Source of the DNA: Pinguiococcus pyrenoidosus
Taxonomy: Eukaryota; Sar; Pinguiophyceae; Pinguiochrysidales; Pinguiochrysidaceae
Reading direction: 5' to 3'
Length of the DNA stretch: 64,000 nucleotides
Assembly: GCA_019677205.1 (NCBI GenBank)
Contig: JAAMXY010000319.1
Location: 1-64,000, forward strand
Shown here in pieces: positions 46,497-58,830 of the stretch. A program made the position numbers and the translations under genes. Each line of letters opens with the position of its first letter. Position 1 is the stretch's first letter. A model generated the notes under the pieces. It was not told the DNA's origin, ran no database searches, and was given only the letters and a program-made list of their open reading frames with translations.

Positions 46497-49400
46497 TCTT
46501 GCTCCTGCTCTTGCACCTGCTCCCCCGTGAAGGCTCTCTCCTGGTTGATGGCCGCGGGATCCATTGGACTGTCCCTGCCTTCCTCGAACACCGGTGCGCT
46601 GGCCTGCTGCCGAGCCCTAGCAGCCATCGTCTCACTCTCCTCGATGGTCGCAAGAATTGCGTCCGCCGCCTGATGCGCTGCGGTATCGCCATCGATCAGG
46701 GCTGCGTGAGCATTCATGATGTCGCGGATCTTTTCGCTGAACTTCTTGGGCACTGGAACGCTGTTTTCCACCAAGTAGTCGACAGGTTCCCGGAAGGTGT
46801 CAACACAACGCTGAGTGAACCTGTCCAACAGCGTGTCGCTTTGGAAGTCCTTCGAGATCCTCTTCATGCTCATCACCCGAGAAATGTCACTAAGTGTATT
46901 GACCGTGGGAAGCAGCGTGTTCCAGGCCTTCTTCCTGTACACGTTGCGCACACCCTGCTCGCAGAGAAGGTTGAATTGGACCGCCTCGGAGCGGTAGGAG
47001 TTCAGGACCAGCCACGCGGCCACGTCGCGCAGCTTGCGGCTGGCCTGATCCGTGTCGCCGAGGCGCTTGGCCTCTTGCTCGCGAATCTCTGGCGTCTTCC
47101 CCTCGCCGAGCGCGACATGCGTTCGGACAAGATGGTGGATCTCGGGTGGGATGAGAAGCTCAATCTGTTGCCCTTGGCCAATTCCACGCATGCGGAAGGC
47201 CCCTTGAGCGTAGTCGCGGAATACCATGTCTTTGCCAAGCGTAAGAGCCGCAGTGCAGCTCAACGGCTGCTTGATGTCCATCCCAGTGGTGTGAATCTGG
47301 TCGTAGAACGTGAACCTTTCATGCTGCTGCAGGCCACACGAAGCGAGCGGCTCGACCCTGAACGTGTCCCGCATCAGGACCATCTGCTTGTCCTCTTCGT
47401 CGAGATAGACACAACCCTTGTACTTCTTCGGTAGGTTGGCCCGGAGCAGGTACTGGGCAACCTGGACGTTGCTAAGTCCCGTTATCAGCGCACCGGTGTC
47501 GATGAGGGCGGCATACTTTCCCTCCGCGATCTGATCAAGGATGCTCGTGGGGCACCAGCCAGGACTCAACTGCACTGTCGTGACCACGCTGGGATCCGTG
47601 AGGTACCTCAAGATCTTGCCGTCGGATCCTGGTTCGAACTGGCACGCTCCCATCTCCTTCGGGAGCATGTCGGAAGGGGTGCCGGAGAATCCCAGGCGAC
47701 GGCCCCAGATGATGTCCGAGCCAAGGTCTTGTCCGCTCGCGCTCAGCTTCAGGCTCTTGTGCTCGCACGTCACGGGGAAGATGAAGTTGTTCAGGTAGTA
47801 CCGGATCATGTGCGGCAGCTTCTTCAGGAGCTCGTAGAGCACGTGCATCTGATCCTCGTCGCGAATGCTGACGAGCTGAAGGGGCCAAATGTCGTCGAAC
47901 TCGTGCCCGGGGACGCGAGCGGCAGCTGTGAAGCTGCCCGCAGCCTCGGCGGCGCTCTGCTGCTTCTGCCTGTGCAGAGGGGTGCCCCTCACGGCACCTC
48001 CAGCTTTCTCCACCCAGTCGATGAAAGTCTTGCACGATGGCCTCTTCGGGTACGGTCCGTACTCCTGCTCCATACGATCGCGAATGCTGCCGATGACCTG
48101 AATGAAGTCGGATCGCCGGAGCCCTTCGTAGCGGTACGCCAAGATGGTCAAGCCGATCGTCACGTCTGGATGAGAAAACTCGGACGCCCGAGATGGCACA
48201 TCTTTCCCAACGAAAGGCACGGCCACCAAGCGCCGAGAACGAGGCATCCGGGGATCTCTTGCCAAGGCCTGCGCGAGGTTCTCCGGCGAGAGAAGGCCAA
48301 AGGTAACGCGGTCGATCTTCGCGAGCACGAACGGTAAAAAGGCGCGAAGCCAGTCGTGCCCAAGGTTCAGCATCTTCACGTGATCATCCGTGCAGTTCTC
48401 GTTGATCGTCCGGACCGCAACGGGATTGGCCTTGCTACCCTTGAGGAGGTAGTCGAGAGCGTCGGCGTCGCTTATCGCCGCGAGTCTCCTCTCGCGGAGC
48501 CAGATGAGCAGCCAGCGAGCCAAGAAATCCTTCAGATGCTGGTGATAGAACTTCTTGCTGAGGAGCACAAGGTGGGGCACGGCTTGAAGCAGCCTTTCAT
48601 CGATTCCCCGCGCCACCGCCTTGCTGAGTCCGTCGAGCACGGAGCGGCTCTCGCGGGAATCGGTTACTTCTGTGGTCAAGGATCGGATGCCCTCCGCCGC
48701 GTAGAAGATGCCGTCCAGCAGGTGGAAAGGGAGATCCCAGCGGAGGCCGGTGCCACTACTGGAGCGGGTGAAGTCCAGAGCTTCCTTCACCCCGAGCGGC
48801 CAATTCAACTCGCTCTTCAGGGGATGCAGCAGCAGATCGACTTCGTCGAGAATGAGCGTCGCAGACTTGAAAATCTTCAAAATCTGGACGATGGTGATGG
48901 CCTGCTGCTTCAGCTTCTCCACCTCGTCCTCTTGCAGAATGAGCTCGGACATGCTCCCTTCGCGGCGCAGTCCGAAGAAGCCAGCGGCGGCGCTCTTCAG
49001 GGCGTCCGAAATGCCCTTGCTGTCGATTGCGCCGAGTTGCCCGCCCGCAGCGACGTTGGCGTCCAGTGCATGAATGATCTCGATAAGCTTCAGTTGGAAG
49101 CTCTTTATGGAAGTTGGATTGCTGACAACGATCGCCCTGGATTCCGCCGCCCGCCGCAGCTTCCCAAGGAGGTGCGGTGTCACCTCCAGATACCGCTCGA
49201 AGTGGAAGGTGTAGATTGGCCGGCAGACGAGGGCGCTGAATCTTTCGCGCATCACATTCCGGGTCATCTCCAGGAGCGCGCTGGGGCACACCTGCATGAC
49301 AAGGCTGTCACCATCCGCCAGCAGTAAGGCCAGGAGTGGCCCGACCACGGTTGTCTTGCCGGCCCCCATGATCATCTGGCGAACCATGCTCTCGCCTCTG

Positions 49401-52400
49401 CTCGCCGTCTCCATGAATTTGCGCACCATTTCGACCTGAGACTTGCGCAGAAGAAGGCCGTACGTGAACTCGAAGACCAGAAACCGCGGATCAAAGTCCA
49501 CGGCCGTGCTCGACTCTCCCGCGGAGCAGAAGTGGCGCTCGGCGGCGAGCTTGGCGGCCAAGGACGAGGCCTTCAGCTTCACCGCATTCGGAAGGATGAG
49601 CGAGTCGCGCGGCATGGCGGCGGTCTGGGATTTCAGCTTCCACAGAGAGTCCAAGAGATCGACGGCACTGCCGAGGCACTGCAGCGCCTGGGAGACCCGA
49701 TTCGATCTACACATGGTTGCAACCGCGACAGAGATGACGGTCTCCCTGTGCTCCTCCAGGAAAGGATTCAGCTGAGCCAGGTCCGAGTCGCCCCATACAC
49801 TCATCAACAACCTGATCAGGAGGTCCGTTGCGATGCGACTGTTGACGCCCCCGATCTGCCCAAGCTGATAGGCGATCCGAGCGCGTGCCTCGCCCTCACC
49901 ATACGCGCCCACCGTCTCGGCCTCTCCCTTGACGTTGTTGACAGCCTCGTCGAGGTACTTCAAGGCGCGATCCACATACTCTTCATCCTCCCGTCTTAAG
50001 GCTCGGAGCGAGTTGACAAGCTCCTCGACGTGACTGATGCAGCGGCTGAGCATCCCCGCGTCGGCTGTACCGTCCGAGCCAACCATGCGATCCACCTCTT
50101 CGTCAAGCATGGTGCGCAACTGGGGCTTGGCCTCGGTGTTCTGCACGTTGGCATACAGCTTGACGTCCTGTTCTAGCCGGCTCCGGATCTGATCGGCGAT
50201 GTGAGACGCCGCGGACGGATGAGATCCCACCGAGAAGGCCACTTCCTCCGCAATCTGCGACAGGCCCCTGTCCCTCCTCGTCCGAAAGGAAATGTACTTG
50301 CTGAGGCCACCGGGCAGCGCGTCCATGGGTGCCTTTGAGAAGCACTCGATGTCCCGAACGGTCACGGCAATGTCCTGCTTGGCCACCGACATCACCTCGG
50401 TCGGGTACATTTCACGGACGTCGCAGCCGAAGTCCGTCACGCGCGGGAGCTTCCCGCAGGTGACTCCGTCGGACGGGGGACCCAGGAAGATATTCGCGTC
50501 GGCAAACACGTCCGTGGCGAGCGTGGCAATGTCCGGCTCAAAGACATCTGGAGCCTGGTACACCTGCAGCCTGGCATCCGTCCGCTCCGGAAACTCGATG
50601 TACGCCCGGTTCTCAACGACGACGACGTGAGCCTTCCTCAGCAGGTGAGTGACAGCGTCGCTCCCCCCCAGCATGCTCGTGAGAGAGCGCTTCGATGGGT
50701 CGTACTTGGGCATCCTTGACCTCATCTCCGGATTGTTCATGATGATTCGTAACGTGCTCATGAAGCGCGACGTCACCGCCACCTCGTTCTGAGGCAGCAA
50801 GCGCACGAGGATGCTCCCCAGATGGAACGTGTTGTCATTCACGTCGAGCTTGAAGTCCAGCGACTCGGTGAGAAGCTCGTAGAAGAAGCAGAAGCCAAGG
50901 TGGTCCCGGCCTCCGCCAAGCGACAGCCCGTGCTCCAAGGCCTTGTTGAGTAGCGCCATCGACGCCGCCCCGGACTCGGCGTCCGGCCGGGTGTACGCGC
51001 TGAAGGTCGCGCTGAATGCATTGCTGAGCTTGGCTGATATGGTGTCCTTCATTTCATCGAAGGCGGTCTTGTCGACAAACGAATCAAAGTCGGCGTAGAC
51101 CGGGCTCTTCGGCTGCTGAATCCGGACTTGAGGCTTCTCAATGACGGGCGTGGCATCCGGGTTGCGCGCAACGACTTCCGTGTACGCTTGCACCATCCCG
51201 CAGGCCGCCTCCAGGAGGACGTATCGATTCTGAAGAATGGGCGACTCGCCAGCCTGCAGCGCCATGGCGAGCAGCTGCATCTCCTCATACGTGGTGAGCT
51301 GGCAGACGGCACTGCAGTAGCGTCTCTTCGATATGTAGTGACCGAGCTCCTCCCCCAGGACCCACGGGCAGATCATTGCATCCGTGGAGCCGGAAGTCGC
51401 CAAGGATATCTTCAGCCGACAAGCGTGGGCGTCCGGATGACTGTCGTTGCTGCAGAACTCCAGCTGGTCGAAGATCTGCTCCTCCTCCTTGTTCAGTCGC
51501 TGATCACTCACGCACGAGTCCGCAAGCCGGAACACCGCGGGGTAGTCTCGGACAAGAAACTTGCACAGCATGAGGTACAGCGCCGAAGCAAGCGTGGGCG
51601 TCGTCAGGAAGAGCCGGCTGGAGTGGATCGGATACACGTAGTGGCGCGAGCCCTCGGTGTTTTCGAGCCACCTCACGTTGTTCCGGTCCAGCAGCAAGTC
51701 CGTTGAGAAGGGCGCTTCGTAGATCAGGGGCCTCATCGGCAACGTCGTAGCCGGAAGGAGCAGGTGGAGCTCGCCGTCCCTGTCCTCCAGCAGAAGGGAA
51801 TGCGGCAATCCACCAAGAAGCTGCTGCAAACGCGGACAGCTGGGAGGCTCGTTGCAGATGGACAGATCCGAGTGCTCCAGGCACACAAACTTCTTCGCCT
51901 TCCCTGACGCTTCTGCGCGAAAGGAGATTCCTACTCGGGGCATCTCGATGACGTCAATGGATGTGGCGTCTCCAGGACTCTCATGCTGGAGCTCCGACCA
52001 CGCCAAGATGTGAGAAAGGTTCTCCACCCGCAGGAGCAGATTCAGAAGATTCGCAAGGATCTTGCTCGACTGCGGGGCCCAGAGAAGGTTCACCAGGGTA
52101 CGGATCGGTCGGGTTGTGTCCACGGACTCGCTCTCCAGCATTCCCGGCGCATCCAGCAGGCCAGGCCTCGGGGAGGTCTTCGAAAGGCCAGCCGCCCCTC
52201 CAGAAGCGCCGACGATAGCTCCCTCATCGGTGAGAGGAACTTGTTGCAGAACCGCCATTGCGGTGCTGAAGCCGAAACCCGTCCTGTCCACCTCTTTGTC
52301 CTTGTAGAGCTGGATTCGAAGCATGGTGGGATCCTTGATGGCCGACGCTTTCCTGTCCGCCTCTTTCCTGGCCGCTGCCTCTGCGATGGCCGTCACCGCC

Positions 52401-55400
52401 GCGGCGGCCTCATAGTCGGGGTCGCTCGAGCGAGTCACCCTCGTCGGCTCGAAGTCAGACTCCTGCATTTTCCGCAGGCGCTGGTTGCTCTCCTCAGCCT
52501 TTCGAGCGGCCTCGATCAGGAGGGCGCGATTCTTGCTCTTTTTCACGGAAAGGTCAACGATGAGATAGCCGGTGAGATTGTCGTTCTCGTCTTGCCAGAA
52601 CTCATACATCTCCAGCAGGGCAGCCGGGATGAGTCCCCGAAGGAAGTGGGAGGGAATGAAGGTCTCGATGCCCTTCTCAACGTTGAGATTTCGGGTGATG
52701 ACCAGCGAAGTATGCGGCGGGACTGGGCGAGTCGGATCGCCACCACGGAACGTACATGATCCATCTGGCCGGAGAACCGGCTGATGATCCGCCTCGGGAT
52801 CGTGGAGGCAGATCCGGGCGTCCGAGGTGAAGGCCAGTGTCCTGTAGTACCGTCGGCCGTGCTCCACCACGTCGTAGATATGAACGACTGGCGGATCGCG
52901 GAATACGACGACTTCCTTGAGGCTCTCGACGCGCTTGCCCACCTCCGCGGAGGAGCCGAGGAAGCGAATGAGGCGCTTCTGCTTCGCCTCCTCTCTTGAG
53001 ATGTCGTGAGTTTCGCCGACAAACTTCACAAGGAGCTTTGCGATGTGTTGGGCGCTGAAATCCTGGTTGGGAAGCAGCACTTCGATCTCGTGATCTCCAA
53101 AGTACGTCCTCCGCCAGAACTCGAAGACGTCTCGGATCCACGCTTCGCCTTTCTGCAGGCTCAAGCCGGCATTGTACTCACGCGTGTATGGCACGGAGCC
53201 CAGGATGTCTCGGGGGTCGGGAGCCCAGTACAGGCAATCGTGGCGCCTTCCGACGATGCGATACCAGCGGCGCATGGTTGTGTGCTTCACCTCCGCGCAT
53301 TGCACCCCCCTTTCAGACGCAGTGCTTCCGAAGATCGATGCGAAGGCAGGGTGCGCCGTCACCTGCTGGTCCATCAGATGCATCGGATGCTTCTTCAGGG
53401 TGTACTCTCCGAGCTGCACGTTTATCTCGGTGTCCACCGCTTCCGTAGTGGTGGCGCGTAGCCACTCCTCGTAGTTCAGCTTTCCGTCGGAGTTGACGCG
53501 GTCCAGGGCCTCGTCAAGGGAGGCGACTTCCGTGTCTGGGATGAACCTTCCGAAGCATCCCTGCCTTTGGATGGAGACCCACCTCCGCGCTTGTAAATGA
53601 CCCGAGTGATCATCATGCGGGGCGTTGCGATCGCCCGTGAAGGTGACAATCCTCACAACCGCTTCGAGCGCCTCGTCAGCGATGCTCGGATTCTCCTTCA
53701 TGTACCGGAGCACGAGGCCTCTTTGCTTGGCCATCAAGGTGAACACTTCGTGGGGAGGAATGAGCAGGCTCAAGTCTATGTGCTCAGCATCCGCGCGGGA
53801 TTTGTTCAGGAGGCCTCTCAAAGCGCCCGACACGGCGGAGAATCCATCGCTGGCATCCTCAAATGGCTTGGCCTCCATGTCGAAGCGGAAGTTGATGTTG
53901 AGGAAGATCTGCGACGACAGGAGCGTCGACAGAATCTCGAAGTTCATCTCTTCGTAGTCGACGCTCTTGAACATGTACAACAGGTGAGCGTGCAAGACGC
54001 AAGCGTTCTCGATGTCGTCCTCCTTCATCGCGACGGAGCACCATCGGTCCAGCATGGCGAAAAGCTGCCCTCGAAGGGACGCTCGGAGGCTCGCCTGAGT
54101 GGACCGGATCCACGCCAAGTTGTCCGTATTCTCCGCCGCCAGTCCACGTATGTAGCATTCGTGCCTCGACCCGTATCCCCCCGCGTGTCCTTTGGCCGTC
54201 TGCTCGGCGAGCCAATCGGCGTGGCGGCACATGTAGGCCATGTACTCCTCAAGTCGCACAACGAGCCGCATGATGTAAAGCGAGACGTCTCCCGTCGCCG
54301 TCGAGAATCGACCGGTGTCGAACTCTAGGACGGAGTTCAGCATCTTCTTGATGGGCTCGAGAGTGCTCCACGGTGCCATCGCAAGCTCATTGAAGAGCAG
54401 CCCCACCGGAGTGGCCAGATGCTCGTCCGTCTCGGGCGGAATTGTGTCAGGGAGAGCCTTGTCGAGCGCGCTTTGCCACAAGCCCGGCTCGAAGAGGCAA
54501 CTATCCAGAACTTCCTGCAGCTCGACGCTGTTCAAGGCCAACAGCTTCTGGGGGTCGCTAAAAAGCGACAGCACCAAGGGGATCCGGAGATACGGCACGG
54601 TGAGATACTGCAGCAGAAGCTCGGCGTCACTCGCGCGCAAAACTCCGCCAAACGTTGGGAGCTCCTTCAGGTGCAGCACGTCATCCTCACTCGCGATCTT
54701 CGTCCCTGCCAGCCTGCTAGGGTTCGCGCCAGAGGGAGGAGCTCGCGGCTTCGCCGCGTGACCCTTGAAAGCGCCAAAGAAACGCTCCATTCGGGTCCGC
54801 TTGTAGCGTTTCTCCTCCGTCGCGCTCTTGGCGATATCGCTGTCCAGACCCGAGCAAACGAGGCGGCGGTTGAATCCATGCACGTGCAGCGTTCCCATCG
54901 GATCGTGGTCATCAGCTTCCGTCTTCGCCGTGAAGACGCCAGGGCGCTTGACAGTCCACTTCAGCACGGCATCCCTCGGCCTCCAGGCCCTGATCTCCGG
55001 GAGGGCGTCGCTCGTGGGATTCATCAGCATCTTGAACATGAAGACGATGTCCCGGAAGGCTGCGAACTCGGGGTAGTTATCGAGAAGCTCCGGTTCCTCT
55101 CCAGTCAGATAGAGGGGTAGTAGGGAGGCCTGCGGGTCCGCTGCTGTCGTGCTTTTCGTCGGCTCGCCCGATCCAGACCCCACATATCTGGGCAAGGCAA
55201 GGGACAGGGCCAGCTGGTTCAGGAGCGCCTCTTCCGCCACGCCAAACTTCATGGAGCGCTCGAAGCGGAACATCATGTGGTCTTGTGGAATGTGCCGACT
55301 GATCGACTCGAAATAGTCCAGCACCAAGGTCCGGTTGGTAGTCATTTCCGGATCGTGGAAGCGGAGAAACTCGGACTCGATTGCGAACAGGCCAACTTCA

Positions 55401-57901
55401 AAACCAAACGGCTTGATCGGCCCTTCCGCAGCGGCGCTGTAGTGCTGTGAAAGCAGGCCTTGTATGTCGCACGTGCGCTTTCGAAGAAGGGCGTCGGCTA
55501 TCGTGGCGAAGATGGCCATGACGAGGATCCTCGACGCGTCGAACGACCTTGTCACGTGAATGCTCAGGGCCGCTGCCGAAAAATGACGCGCGACGCGCGA
55601 CAGCAAGCCGAGCAGATCCACTTGAGTCTCGCGTCTCATCTCGCAGCGGTCGCTCGCCCAGAAGCAGTTGGCCTCGCGCTGCGGATGATCGAGCGGAAGC
55701 GGAATCGGCAGGACCCGCATCGCAAGATGCATCACCAGCGAGCAGCGGAGAATTGCCGAGTTGCCGATGTGTTCGGCCTGATTCCCCAGCAACGTACACA
55801 GCTGCGCTGCGTTGCGCAGGGCGTGCGCAGCGTCCTGAAAGTTCTCAACCCGATCGGGAATTAGGGAAAGCTCCACGGGCAGCTGAATCGGGGGAACCTT
55901 CGCCTCTCCTATCAAATGCTCGATCTCCGTGTCGCGTCGGAAGCGCCCAAAAAGAGGAAAGCACGAAGCCCAATGCATCTTGGCGTCGGCGCTTTCCGAT
56001 GGGTCCGAAGGGATCGTCAGCACGGGTGGGCGAGAGGTATCCGCGATTTCGCGGATCTTCTCAACTTCCTTTTGCACCATGTCAACCACATCCTTGACGT
56101 CTTGGAGCTGCTGCGCGGCAGTGCTCGAGAGCGGGCTATTCAGCTTGCTCGCTAGTTGTGCCGTTTGTCGACAGGCGAGTCGGATGAGGTTGGCGTCCGA
56201 CGACGTCAGACTCGGAACCAGGTGCAAGTCGCTGTACGTCATCTTCAGCAGAGACCATCGGACCATTGCTTCGGCATGGGTAGCTTGCCCCGCGGTCAGG
56301 CCAAGCATGCGCATGCCGGTCCGAAGCGCCTGAAGGACGCAGCGCGTGAAGCTCACATCCGGGGTGCTCGTCACGGGCCTCCAGTCCAGCTCGTCGGCAG
56401 CCGGCCCGGCAAAATTCGCTCCAAAGGACCTCGAGTTCAAGAAAGGGATGATCCGATTGTAGATGAGCAGACTCGCCTCCTCTTCCGTGTGCTTCCTGTT
56501 CGGGTAGACTGCGAGTCTCAGGAGGATGAACCAGAAGGCGCTGTCCGTGATACGGCCGGCGGGCACGTCATGGATGACGACCGCGTCACAGCTCTGCAGT
56601 TCTCCAGAGCCCGGATCGATGCGCTTGGGGTGCTGCTCACGGCCTTTCCCCGTGTTGGCGATCGCGAAGGTGCACTTTTCCGACGAAATCCGGTGCACGA
56701 GGTAAAGGACCAGCTGCCCTTCGTCCATGGGACTCAGGCTGGAGCCAGGCTGCGCTTCCGCGGAGTCCCTGGGGGTCGACGCCCAGCCCCCGGGGACCAC
56801 CATGATATCACCATCAGCCATGTTGCGGATTCGTCCCATGAGGAACATCAAGAATCCCTGGAAGCGTGTATCGTCGCCCGTGCCCATGGGCATCTGCAGG
56901 ACGAGCTCTCCCGCGCCCTGCAGCGCGTATGTCATCCAGCTGATCGCGCGCTCCAGGCGGGCGTCAAACCCAGCGTTGTTCATGTTCCGCAGCACCTTCG
57001 AGACGAACTCGGTCGATTCCCAGAGCCTCACGCTCGCAGGCTTCTTCCCACGGTTTGTTTGCTGAGCCGAGGAAAGCATCGTCTCCGCCTGCTCGTGGGC
57101 GATCTCCGGCAGGAACTGGTCCAGGTAGATGTCCTTGAAGGCCGGCTCGACCCACGTTGGGACGCGACCCAGGGCCATGCCCGTCGGATTGGGCGAAACC
57201 TCCTGCCGGTGGACGATCGCTACGTTTCCACCGCCAGCTGGTGGAGCGGTTCCTCCGCTGGGAGGCGAAGGGGTCGAGAAGCCCGGTCGAGTGGTCGGAG
57301 GTGTCACAGGGTTGGCCGCAGGCCTTGGTCCCGCCGCCGCGGCACCGACCACCCCTGCTGCGCTTCCGAAGGGGCTGCTTTCGGCGCCCGGACGCGGCGC
57401 GGCAGGGAGCGCCTTCTTCATCCTTTTCAGGGCCTCGTTCGACTCGTCCGGGGAAGCCGGCTTGACGTAGTTGCTCGGGAAGCAGCCCTGCTGTCCGTGG
57501 GCATTCCGCCCGATCCACCAGTCGCCGTCTTTCTCGATGACTTTGATGATGTCTCCAACCGCCATGCTCAACTCGTTGGCCTCCCGCGCGGTGAACGCGA
57601 AGATGGCCTCCACCGTCCCCTGGTCGACCTGAGGAGAGACTTCGCGCGGGAACTCCGCAGTGCCCGGCGAGCTCGGGTCTCCGAGGGACTCGGGGACCGC
57701 GATTTCCATCGGCTCTCCCGACGCTTCAAAGTCGACATAATCGGTTGGGAAAGCACCGATGCGACCGTTTAGACGGCCCTGGGACCAGCCGCCCGGCTCT
57801 CCCCGCTCGATGACCTCGACGCGATCACCCACTCTGAGGTCCAGGTAGTCCGGGTCGTTCATGTTGACGTCGAATTTGGCCACCGCGACGAGCGCCGCCA
57901 T
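44252..57901 (-). CDS. Giant SH3 / DUF3638-like P-loop / EF-hand / VPS13-type protein (single exon, 4,549 aa)
   Basis: An uninterrupted 13.65-kb reading frame starts with an ATG at the very beginning of an SH3 domain (VAVAKFDVNMNDPDYLDLRV ... GRIGAFPTDYV). A second SH3 lies at about 95-152 (GDWWIGRNAHGQQGCFPSNY), then a Pro-rich linker. The long central part matches the uncharacterised DUF3638/DUF3645 family: Walker A IMGAGKTTVVGPLLALLLAD near 2842, a DExD-like Walker B LILDEVDLLLHP near 3014, and LGFSGTPSD near 3404. Fungal relatives are often labelled ubiquitin hydrolase without proof. A Gln-Glu repeat at about 3794-3817 precedes two EF-hand pairs (DTDQDGYLDRSQ near 4010; DIENDGVITVESF near 4240). 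The C terminus (VSLWIPDIESG ... YAWQPVAPNGFVALGIMVTT) resembles the VPS62/DUF946-like repeats of VPS13 proteins. It is probably a Ca2+-responsive ATP-binding scaffold; the role is unknown. Confidence 0.85.
46461..46530. repeat. Coding hexanucleotide repeat (ctcctg)n
   Basis: About ten CTCCTG-type units encode an alternating Glu-Gln tract (QEQEQEQE) in the giant protein, between the P-loop region and the EF-hands. Confidence 0.9.
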
Positions 57902-58830
57902 TTTGGCGCGAAAGATCTTTGGAGCTCCGAAGATTCGAATCCACTTGCTCGAACTGACGACCCCTGCCTGCGAAGGATTCCCTTCCTCTTCGTCTGCCGC
58001 TTGCGACAGGGACCTGGAACACGAGAGAGCTGATCCGAAGCCCTCTGCGGCGGAGATCTCGACAGCGCGTGCCGCAACCCCAAATCAAAACGCCGGAACC
58101 CACCGGTAAGCACCCGCATGTTCTGGATGGATCCAAGGAGTGCCGCTCAAATCGCAGTGCATCGATTGGACCATTCTCATCCTTTCCGACAGCCATTGGA
58201 TGACAGGTGAGCGCCAAGCTCGCTAAACAACTCCCAGATATCTTCACTATTTGGCCATTGATTCGGTAGAACAAGTTTCTGTCTTGTTCTTGTTTCTTGT
58301 TCTTTGAATTCTTGTTTCTTGTTTCTTGTTTCTTGTTTCTTGCTCTTGCCCGTGTGGTCTCCCTAGAATGGTGTTTACCGCTGATCATGCTCATAGCTTG
58401 CAATGGATTGTAGTCTCCTCGGGACCCTGATTTCAATGCTTCTCTTCTTCTCTTCTGATCATGCTGTTGAACGTTTGTGAGAAGTGATTGGAGTGTCTTC
58501 GAACACTTGAGAGAAAGAGGTCGCGATAGAGAGAGACCTTGGGTGTACTGTCTTGCGTGCCTAGACTAGCTTCTGTCATCTGACGACGCCGCCCTACCCC
58601 TGAAGCCCCCTTCGTTCTTCTTGCCCATTCGTGTTTTTGACCTGTCCGCATTCGACTTATTTTCTTTGCCAAGGAGAGGCCAGAAGAAGCCTCTCCTCTT
58701 GTCTCCCCAACTGGAACGACAAAGTCTCCTTGAAGCTGAGCAGGAGAGGAGCATTTGTGAGCACGTGATTGTGGGGAAAGGGCGGGGCTGGGAAGAGCAA
58801 ATGGACAGCAAGAGGTGCAGTGAGGCAAGT
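57902..58830. promoter_or_regulatory. Promoter of the giant gene and 3' region of the epimerase gene
   Basis: 929 bp with inverted CCAAT boxes at 58165-58169 and 58195-58199, about 265 to 300 bp upstream of the giant gene's ATG. A block of TTCTTGT repeats lies at 58279-58348. Reading frames in the region match no family. Confidence 0.45.
58279..58348. repeat. 7-bp tandem repeat (ttcttgt)n
   Basis: Seven to nine imperfect TTCTTGT units, pyrimidine-rich on the plus strand, lie upstream of the giant gene. Confidence 0.85.

Noticed and set aside
44252-57901. Naming the giant protein a deubiquitinase
   Set aside because: Fungal relatives carry that label, but no Cys/His/Asp catalytic box of a known peptidase was seen; the visible motifs are P-loop and DExD-like.
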